Source: Tianweitania sp. UT-5YL-CI-8
GTDB lineage: Bacteria > Pseudomonadota > Alphaproteobacteria > Rhizobiales > Rhizobiaceae
NCBI RefSeq assembly: GCF_030010215.1
Contig: NZ_JASCRR010000002.1
Span: 535,001-599,000, forward strand
Reading direction: 5' to 3'
DNA: 64,000 nucleotides
Below are positions 58,408-64,000 of the stretch, one piece after another. Position 1 is the first letter of the stretch. Each line of letters begins with the position of its first letter. A program made the position numbers and the translations under genes. The notes beneath the pieces were generated by a model. That model searched no databases and was not told the DNA's origin. It worked only from the letters and a program-made list of their open reading frames with translations.

Positions 58408-59220
58408 TCACGCCTTCATCAGCCACTCATGTTCGGGCGCGTTGTGGAATTTCCACGTCCGCTTCGGCCCTGCCATGACGTTGAGATAGTAAAGATCGTA
58501 GCCGTGGCAGGTGGCGCAGGGGTGATAGCCCTTCGGCACCAGCACCACGTCACCATCCTCGATCGCCATCGCCTCGTCTAGTTCGCGCACCCCCTCTGCA
58601 TCAGCATCGGTGTAGACACGCTGAAAACCAAAACCCTGCGGCGGGTTGAGGCGGTGGTAATAGGTTTCCTCGAGGTAGGATTCTGCGGGCAGATTGTCTT
58701 GGTCGTGCTTATGCGGCGGATAGCTCGATGTGTTGCCGGCAGGCGTGATCACCTCGACCACCAGAAGCGAATCGGCGGGGTCGCCCTCGGACAAGATGTT
58801 GGTGACGTGGCGCGTGTTGGACCCCTTGCCGCGCACCTCCTGCTTGACGTCATCGGGGCCGATGACGCGGGCGGGCAGACCGCCGCCGAGGCCGGGAGCC
58901 GCGCAAACCGCGAGTTCCAGATCGGTCTCGGCCGTCACGGACCAGCCCTCGCCCTGCGGCACATAGAGCGACCATGGCTTGCCCTGAAACACGCTCATCC
59001 GCTCGCCAAGCGTGCCAAAATCCTGACCGGCGGCTGTTGCCGTGCCTTTGCCGGTGACGAAGACCAGGCAAAGCTCCTTGTCGCCCGCCGAAGCAGAAGC
59101 CGTCTCGCCCGCTTTCAACCGATAAAGCTCGAAGCCGACATAACGCCAGCCCGCACTTTCCGGCGTGACATGGGTAACGCGGCCGGTGCCCTTACCGCTC
59201 TTGATCAGAAGTCGTGACAT
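58408..59220 (-). CDS. iolB: 5-deoxy-glucuronate isomerase IolB
   Basis: A 270-residue cupin-fold isomerase converting 5-deoxy-glucuronate to 2-deoxy-5-keto-gluconate in myo-inositol breakdown. The metal-binding cupin region includes TSSYPPHKHDQDNLPAESYLEE and VLVPKGYHPCATCHGYDLYYLNVMAGP. Start ATG at 59220; the start overlaps the 3' end of the upstream small membrane protein gene by 29 bases. It is the last gene of the minus-strand iol run, 240 bp from ilvD. Confidence 0.95.
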   Translation of the reverse strand: MSRLLIKSGKGTGRVTHVTPESAGWRYVGFELYRLKAGETASASAGDKELCLVFVTGKGTATAAGQDFGTLGERMSVFQGKPWSLYVPQGEGWSVTAETDLELAVCAAPGLGGGLPARVIGPDDVKQEVRGKGSNTRHVTNILSEGDPADSLLVVEVITPAGNTSSYPPHKHDQDNLPAESYLEETYYHRLNPPQGFGFQRVYTDADAEGVRELDEAMAIEDGDVVLVPKGYHPCATCHGYDLYYLNVMAGPKRTWKFHNAPEHEWLMKA

Positions 59221-59431
59221 CGTCGGTTACCTCCTTGGCCGCTTCCGGTTCCGGCGCGGGCTTGTAGTTGATCAGGAACTGCCACGCACCCAGCACGGCC
59301 ATGCCGCCGACCAGAGTCGCCCAGAAGGAAGAGCCCATATAGAGCTCGAAACCGGCCCATGCCACGCAGAAGGCGACAAGGAGAATGCGGCGCCACAGCG
59401 GACGAAAGAAGGGGTGGCTGGTGTCTCCCAC
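59192..59431 (-). CDS. Small two-helix membrane protein of the iol operon
   Basis: 79 residues. MGDTSHPFFRPLWRRILLVAFC leads into two hydrophobic segments (about residues 15-31 and 36-55) and an acidic cytoplasmic tail (EPEAAKEVTDDVTTSDQER). It resembles a conserved rhizobial small membrane protein of unknown function (FFRPLWRR motif). It overlaps iolB by 29 bases and follows iolE after about 85 bases, so it belongs to the operon; a role in inositol use is inference from position only. Confidence 0.75.
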   Translation of the reverse strand: MGDTSHPFFRPLWRRILLVAFCVAWAGFELYMGSSFWATLVGGMAVLGAWQFLINYKPAPEPEAAKEVTDDVTTSDQER

Positions 59432-59515
59432 GGGCGGTCTCCTGTGTTGATCAACAGTCCCTTCCGGTCATCCCCCGGCCCGCTTGTCAAGTGCGCGGCC
59501 GGCATTGTCATGCTT

Positions 59516-60433
59516 TCAAGCGTCGGGAAAAGCCTGCGTCTCGAGCGTATAGCCGGCAGCGTGCATCACACGGGTCAGTTCAGCATGGCCGACCTCAGCC
59601 ATTCTGAGCGGCGGGTTTTTCTTGGGATCCTGTTCGGCCTCGACGACGAACCAGCCTTCATAGCCATGGTCGGCAAGCCGTTGGACGATGGCGCCGAAAT
59701 CCAACGATCCGTCGCCCGGCACGGTGAACGCGCCCAGCGCCACGGCATCGAGGAAAGATTGCTCGGTCCAGTCCAGCCCGTCGATCACGGTCTGGCGGAT
59801 ATCCTTCACATGAACGTGGTTGATGCGTTTGTGGTGGTTGTCGATGGCGCGCAGCACGTCGCCGCGGGCGAAGGCCAGGTGGCCGGCATCGAGCAGCAGC
59901 GGAATGCCCTCGCCCGACTGCTTCATGAAGGCGTCGATCTCATGCTCGAACTGCACCACCGCCGCCATGTGGTGGTGATAGGAGAGCGGCATGCCCTGCT
60001 CGGCGCACCATTCACCAAACTCCGTCAGCTTGCGTGCATAGGCCTTCATCTCGTCGTCCGACAGCACGGGCTTGGTGGCGAGCGGCTTTGTGCGGTCGCC
60101 CTGGATCGAGCGGCCGACCTCGCCATAGACGATGCAGGGCGCGCCGACCGCCTTGAACAGATCGATCATCGGCTGGATGCGATCCTTGTTCGCCGACAGT
60201 TCCTCATTGACCAGCGTGCCGGAAAACCAGCCGCCGCACAGCGTCACGTCAGCCTGTCTCAGGATTGGCAACATGGCGTCGGGCGTGCTCGGAAAGCGGC
60301 GACCTTGCTCCATGCCGATGAAACCGGCGGACCGCGACTGGCGCAGGCACTCCTCCAGCGAGACGTCGTCGCTGAGTTCGACGAGATCGTCGTTCCACCA
60401 TGCGATAGGCGACATGCCCAGTTTGGCTTTCAC
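59516..60433 (-). CDS. iolE: Myo-inosose-2 dehydratase IolE
   Basis: A 305-residue TIM-barrel (xylose isomerase-like) dehydratase acting on 2-keto-myo-inositol. Metal-ligand strands include GIPLLLDAGHLAFARGD and INHVHVKDIRQTV; the N-terminus KAKLGMSPIAWWNDDL is typical. The start codon is GTG at 60433, supported by CGGAG nine bases upstream. It lies 37 bases after iolD. Confidence 0.95.
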   Translation of the reverse strand: MKAKLGMSPIAWWNDDLVELSDDVSLEECLRQSRSAGFIGMEQGRRFPSTPDAMLPILRQADVTLCGGWFSGTLVNEELSANKDRIQPMIDLFKAVGAPCIVYGEVGRSIQGDRTKPLATKPVLSDDEMKAYARKLTEFGEWCAEQGMPLSYHHHMAAVVQFEHEIDAFMKQSGEGIPLLLDAGHLAFARGDVLRAIDNHHKRINHVHVKDIRQTVIDGLDWTEQSFLDAVALGAFTVPGDGSLDFGAIVQRLADHGYEGWFVVEAEQDPKKNPPLRMAEVGHAELTRVMHAAGYTLETQAFPDA

Positions 60434-60470
60434 GTCATCAACTCCGGTTTCTCGCTCGTATCGTCTGCGC

Positions 60471-62321
60471 TCAATCGCCTACACGCTGCCGTTTCACAGC
60501 CTGTTCATAACCCTTGCGGGCATCGTTCACTTCCACCCGCTCGCTCACCTCAGGCACCGCCACGTCCCACCAGGTGCCGCCGGCCTCCGTGGAGATAAGC
60601 GGATCGGTGTCGATGACGATGACCGTGGTGCGATCGTTGCTCTTTGCCCGGCTCAATGCGGCTTCGAGATCGGCGATGGACAACGCCTTTTCCGTCACCG
60701 CGCCCATGCTCGCGGCGTGGGCAACGAAATCGACTTCGGGCAGCACTTCGTGGCGCGCATCCTTCAACAGATTGTTGAAGTTGGCGCCGCCGGTGGCCAT
60801 CTGCAGCCGGTTGATGCAGCCATAGCCCCGGTTGTCGAGCAGAACGACGGTCAGCTTCAGCCCGAGCATGATCGAGGTTGCGATTTCCGAATTCAGCATC
60901 AGATAGGAGCCGTCACCGACCATGACGACGACCTCCTTGTCGGGCCGCGCCATCTTGACGCCCAACCCGCCGGCAATCTCGTAGCCCATGCAGGAGAAGC
61001 CATACTCGGCGTGGTAGGAGCCCGGCGAACCGGCCTGCCACAGCTTGTGCAACTCGCCCGGCAACCCACCCGCAGCATGCAAAAGGATGACCTCGCTGCC
61101 AAGCGCACGCTGGACAGCGCCGATCACCTGCGCATCGGACGGCAGGGCGGCATTGGTCGCAGCCGTCACCCTGGCGGCATCGCCCTGCCATGCCAATTTG
61201 CCGGCCTTGGCGTTTTCGGTCCAGGCTCCCGGCGCCTTGTAGCCGCCAATGGCAGTGCCGAGTTCGGCAAGCCCTTCGCGCGCATCGGCGACCAGCGGCA
61301 GGGCGCGGTGTTTGCCGGCGTCGAAGGCCTGCACATTGAGCCCGATAATGGTCTTGCCCTCGGCCTTGAACAGCGACCAGGAGCCGGTGGTGAAGTCCTG
61401 CAGTCGCGTGCCGACCGCGAGCAAGACATCGGCCTCCTCGGCCAGCCGATTGGCGGCGGAGGTGCCGGTCACGCCGACAGCCGCCATGTTGAGAGCATCG
61501 TTGTCGGGAAGTGAGGATTTGCCGCCCTGCGTCTCGGAGACTGGAATACCGGTCGCGGCGGAGAACTTTGCGAGTTCCTCCGAGGCGCGGCTGTAGAGCA
61601 CGCCGCCACCGGCGACGATCAGCGGCTTTTTGGCTGCTTTCAGGGCCACGACTGCGGCCGCCAGCTCGTCGCGGTCGGGCCGTGGACGACGCGGCGTCCA
61701 GATGCGTTCGTCGAAGAAGCTTTCGGGATAGTCGTAAGCCTCAGCCTGCACGTCCTGGCACAGCGCCAGAGTCACCGGTCCGCATTCGGCGGGGTCGGTG
61801 AGAACCTGCATGGCGCGGGAAAGCGCGGGGATGATCTGTTCGGGCCGGGTGATGCGGTCGAAATAGCGCGATACCGGGCGGAAGCAGTCATTCACCGTGA
61901 CCGTGCCATCGCCGAAATCCTCGGCCTGCTGCAATACAGGATCGGGAATGCGGTTGGCGAAGACGTCGCCGGGCAGGAACAGCACCGGCAGCCGGTTGAC
62001 ATGGGCGAGTGCTGCCGCTGTCACCATGTTGAGCGCGCCGGGGCCGATGGAGGTGGTCGCCGCCATCATGCGGCTGCGGAAATGCGCCTTGGCATAGGCA
62101 ATGGCCGAATGCGCCATCGCCTGCTCGTTATGCGCGCGAAAGGTCGGCAGCGTGTCGCGGACCTGATACAGCGCCTCGCCGATACCTGCGACATTGCCAT
62201 GGCCGAAAATCGCCCAGACGCCGCCGAACAACGGCAGTTTCTCGCCGTCGATCACGGTCATCTGTTTGGTCAGGAAACGTGTCAGGGCCTGCGCCATCGT
62301 CAGGCGGATGGTGGGTGCCAT
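60471..62321 (-). CDS. iolD: 3D-(3,5/4)-trihydroxycyclohexane-1,2-dione acylhydrolase IolD
   Basis: 616 residues, a thiamine-diphosphate enzyme that opens the inositol ring. Features: N-terminal Pyr domain (GVWAIFGHGNVAGIGEAL with catalytic Glu region), central domain, and C-terminal PP domain with the ThDP motif VGDGSYLMLNSEIATSIMLG...LLDNRGYG. The ATG at 62321 is chosen over 62327 because AAGGAG lies at a correct seven-base distance only from it. Confidence 0.95.
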   Translation of the reverse strand: MAPTIRLTMAQALTRFLTKQMTVIDGEKLPLFGGVWAIFGHGNVAGIGEALYQVRDTLPTFRAHNEQAMAHSAIAYAKAHFRSRMMAATTSIGPGALNMVTAAALAHVNRLPVLFLPGDVFANRIPDPVLQQAEDFGDGTVTVNDCFRPVSRYFDRITRPEQIIPALSRAMQVLTDPAECGPVTLALCQDVQAEAYDYPESFFDERIWTPRRPRPDRDELAAAVVALKAAKKPLIVAGGGVLYSRASEELAKFSAATGIPVSETQGGKSSLPDNDALNMAAVGVTGTSAANRLAEEADVLLAVGTRLQDFTTGSWSLFKAEGKTIIGLNVQAFDAGKHRALPLVADAREGLAELGTAIGGYKAPGAWTENAKAGKLAWQGDAARVTAATNAALPSDAQVIGAVQRALGSEVILLHAAGGLPGELHKLWQAGSPGSYHAEYGFSCMGYEIAGGLGVKMARPDKEVVVMVGDGSYLMLNSEIATSIMLGLKLTVVLLDNRGYGCINRLQMATGGANFNNLLKDARHEVLPEVDFVAHAASMGAVTEKALSIADLEAALSRAKSNDRTTVIVIDTDPLISTEAGGTWWDVAVPEVSERVEVNDARKGYEQAVKRQRVGD

Positions 62322-62378
62322 GATCATGCTCCTTGGCGAAATGCGTAATGAATTCCAAGAAGGCAGCGTTCCGTCGCA

Positions 62379-62535
62379 CGCCCCTCTGCCCTGCCGGGCA
62401 TCTTCCCCGCATGGGGGGAGATTGAGCCTACATCAAGGCCTTCGCAAACCGTCAACGCAGCAAGAGATACCGGGCGCGCGCAACTGCTGATCTCCCCCCA
62501 TGCGGCGGAGATATCCGGCAGGACAGAGGGGGGCA
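62379..62535. repeat. Palindromic intergenic repeat between iolC and iolD
   Basis: The left arm (62379-62423) carries CCCTGCCGGGCATCTTCCCC and GCATGGGGGGAGATT. The right arm (62488-62535) is an imperfect reverse complement of it, roughly 85% identical, separated by about 65 bases. It is noncoding and would fold into a long hairpin in an iolC-iolD transcript. It resembles dispersed repeats I recall from Mesorhizobium intergenic regions. Confidence 0.75.
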
Positions 62536-62559
62536 ACGTAGAGCAATGCGAAGCGCAAT

Positions 62560-64000
62560 TCATCCCTTCGCCCCCCTCACCCGCAACCACGCCTCGGTCA
62601 GCTTTTCGAAGCGTTCCGCCATATCCGCGATCGCTTCGTCATCGTTCATCCGCCCGCCCAGCCATTGTTCTGCGGCCTCGGCGAAGATGGTGCGCCCCAC
62701 CGCAAAGCCCTTGACGATCCCGGCGTCCGCAGTTGCCGCGAACGCAGCTTCCAACTCTTCCTGCGGCGCTTCAAGCCCAAGCAGCACCACGCCGCGGCAC
62801 CACGGGTCATTGCGTGTGATCGTATCTTCGATCTTGCCCCATGCGGTCGGCGATGCCTGCGGCTCCAGTTTCCACCAGTCCGGCTTGATGCCGAGCGCGT
62901 AAAGCTCTTCCAGCGCGCGGGGAATGGTCATGTCGTCGATCGTGCCGTGCTTTCCGGCGATGATCTCGACCAGAAGTTCGCGGCCGACCTTGCGCGCCGC
63001 CTCATAGAGCGCGACGAGCTTTTCCTGCTGTTCGGCCTTCAGTTCCTGCGGGTCGTCGGGGTGGTAGAAGCACAGGCACTTGATGCAATGCGTCACCGGC
63101 CATTCGACCAGTTGCGAGCCGATATCCTGCGAAAATTCGAAGCGCAGCGGCCGCGAACCCGGAAGTTCGACCGGTCGACCGACCCAAGCGAAGGGATGCC
63201 GGGCAAATTCGAACAGCGCGTCACGGCCGTGTTTTTCGTCGAGCAGCATGCCATAGCCGGGGCGCCCGTCGGCGACCTTGGCCGCGGCCTTGACCGCCAG
63301 AACCTTGAAATCGCCGATGCGCTTTTCGTCGGCGCCCAGCCTGCGGGCGACGTCTTCCAGCTGGCTGCGGTGGTCGCAGGCCAAGGCCATCAAAGAGGGG
63401 ATTTCGGTCCGCCGCGTCGTCGCCCAATGGATATGGTTGAGGTTTGCATCCTTGCGCAGCGCGTGCTGCGTGCTGCCGTTCTTCAGGAACGTCTCAAGTT
63501 CGGTGAAGGTCGGATATTCCGGAGAGCACAGAAGCCGGGAGACGGCGAAGGCGCCGCAGGCATTGGCCCAGGTCGCCGATGTCGCCAGGTTTTCGCCGCC
63601 CAGCCAACCGCGCAGCAGTCCCGACATGAAGGCATCGCCGGCGCCCAGCACATTGTAGACTTCGATGGGGAAACCGTCCCCGACGATGCCGGCCTCGAGA
63701 TCGTCGCTGATCGGACCGTCATAGACGATGCAGCCCATCGCGCCGCGCTTCAGCACGATGGTCGCCTCGGTCAGCGCGCGGATGGCCTTCAGCGCGCCGA
63801 GCACATCGTCGGCACCGGAGGCGATCATAATCTCTTCTTCGGTGCCGACCACCAGATCGCAATCGGCCAGCACGGTGCGCAACTGCGACGACACCCGCTC
63901 GGATTTGACATAGCGCCCAAAGCCCTCGGCATGGCCGCCGAGGCCCCAGAGATTGGGCCGGTAGTCGATGTCGAACACCACCTTGCGGCCATTGGCCTTG
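62560..64000 (-). CDS. iolC: 5-dehydro-2-deoxygluconokinase IolC with DUF2090 domain (5' end outside window)
   Basis: The visible 480 residues include the C-terminal part of a PfkB kinase domain (VVFDIDYRPNLWG; ADCDLVVGTEEEI; NVLGAGDAFMSGLLRGWLGG with the catalytic Asp) and then a complete DUF2090 aldolase-like domain (about 300 residues, beginning MALACDHRSQLEDVARRLGA). Fused IolC-DUF2090 proteins are usual in rhizobia: the kinase phosphorylates 2-deoxy-5-keto-gluconate, and DUF2090 probably acts in the following aldol step. The N-terminus lies beyond base 64000. It heads the iolC-D-E-small protein-B run. Confidence 0.93.
   Translation of the reverse strand, partial: KANGRKVVFDIDYRPNLWGLGGHAEGFGRYVKSERVSSQLRTVLADCDLVVGTEEEIMIASGADDVLGALKAIRALTEATIVLKRGAMGCIVYDGPISDDLEAGIVGDGFPIEVYNVLGAGDAFMSGLLRGWLGGENLATSATWANACGAFAVSRLLCSPEYPTFTELETFLKNGSTQHALRKDANLNHIHWATTRRTEIPSLMALACDHRSQLEDVARRLGADEKRIGDFKVLAVKAAAKVADGRPGYGMLLDEKHGRDALFEFARHPFAWVGRPVELPGSRPLRFEFSQDIGSQLVEWPVTHCIKCLCFYHPDDPQELKAEQQEKLVALYEAARKVGRELLVEIIAGKHGTIDDMTIPRALEELYALGIKPDWWKLEPQASPTAWGKIEDTITRNDPWCRGVVLLGLEAPQEELEAAFAATADAGIVKGFAVGRTIFAEAAEQWLGGRMNDDEAIADMAERFEKLTEAWLRVRGAKG

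Noticed and set aside
58139-58489. 116-codon frame between ilvD and iolB on the plus strand
   Set aside because: It overlaps both flanking genes and has neither ribosome-binding site nor recognisable sequence.
1-64000. Search by eye for tRNA, rRNA, CRISPR repeats, riboswitches and prophage genes
   Set aside because: None recognised; no clustered direct repeats with regular spacers, no cloverleaf with a CCA end, and no phage structural genes.

Overview
The window is a 64 kb stretch of high-GC chromosome from an alphaproteobacterium of the order Hyphomicrobiales, most likely a Mesorhizobium- or Aminobacter-like member of the Phyllobacteriaceae. This rests on lineage-typical genes (DUF4167, DUF1178, MmcB, PtsP/GlnD nitrogen signalling, iolC-D-E-B), on gene order (lysC-ptsP-prfA-prmC-DUF4167-clpB; glnD-murJ-trpS-USP-nfu; PPIase-secA), and on a palindromic intergenic repeat of a kind I recall from Mesorhizobium. 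The assignment is inference from remembered family and synteny knowledge; no search was run. Most of the window is core genome. No tRNA, rRNA or CRISPR array was seen.

Layout. 1-7.6 kb: end of an M23 peptidase, a drug-efflux MFS protein, an L,D-transpeptidase, clpB with a heat-shock-type promoter, and a DUF4167 gene with a long asparagine tract. 7.9-13.4 kb: a compact minus-strand run lysC, ptsP, prfA, prmC with overlapping ends at ptsP/prfA/prmC. 13.7-19 kb: ubiG, an EamA exporter, the run comF-grxC-nitrilase-DUF1178, and a divergent NDUFAF5-like methyltransferase. 19.2-26 kb: argJ-GNAT-mutT, a parvulin PPIase, secA and a small secreted protein. 26-32 kb: adenosine kinase, EI24 membrane protein, PEP-mutase-like protein, dut, mmcB, a CueR-type regulator, a second L,D-transpeptidase and nfu. 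32-38.7 kb: glnD-murJ-trpS-USP.

38.8-44.3 kb: a copper unit (copA plus a DUF305 protein) with a textbook MerR-family 19-bp-spacer promoter, then an MFS transporter and pepT. 44.35-48.6 kb: a small accessory island of visibly lower GC, bounded by decayed IS110 (left) and IS630 (right) transposase fragments. It carries a GT-C/DUF2142-like membrane protein and a methyltransferase fused to a long coiled coil, probably surface-glycan functions. 48.6-56.3 kb: maeB, mutS, a VapB45/VapC45-type toxin-antitoxin pair whose toxin is interrupted by one in-frame TGA, and a BioF2-like acetyltransferase. 56.3-64 kb: ilvD and the inositol catabolic genes iolB, a small membrane protein, iolE, iolD and iolC (the last cut by the window end).

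How the parts work together. PtsP and GlnD are two sensors of nitrogen status. PrfA and PrmC are a release factor and its modifying methyltransferase. CopA, the DUF305 protein and CueR look like a copper-efflux regulon split over two loci about 8 kb apart. IolB-E degrade myo-inositol. Nfu supplies Fe-S clusters and has a candidate Irr box at its promoter. The most unusual items are the IS-bounded island, the nonsense-interrupted toxin with its intact antitoxin, the two intergenic inverted-repeat elements, and the poly-Asn tract. I did not find a wholly new multi-gene system.
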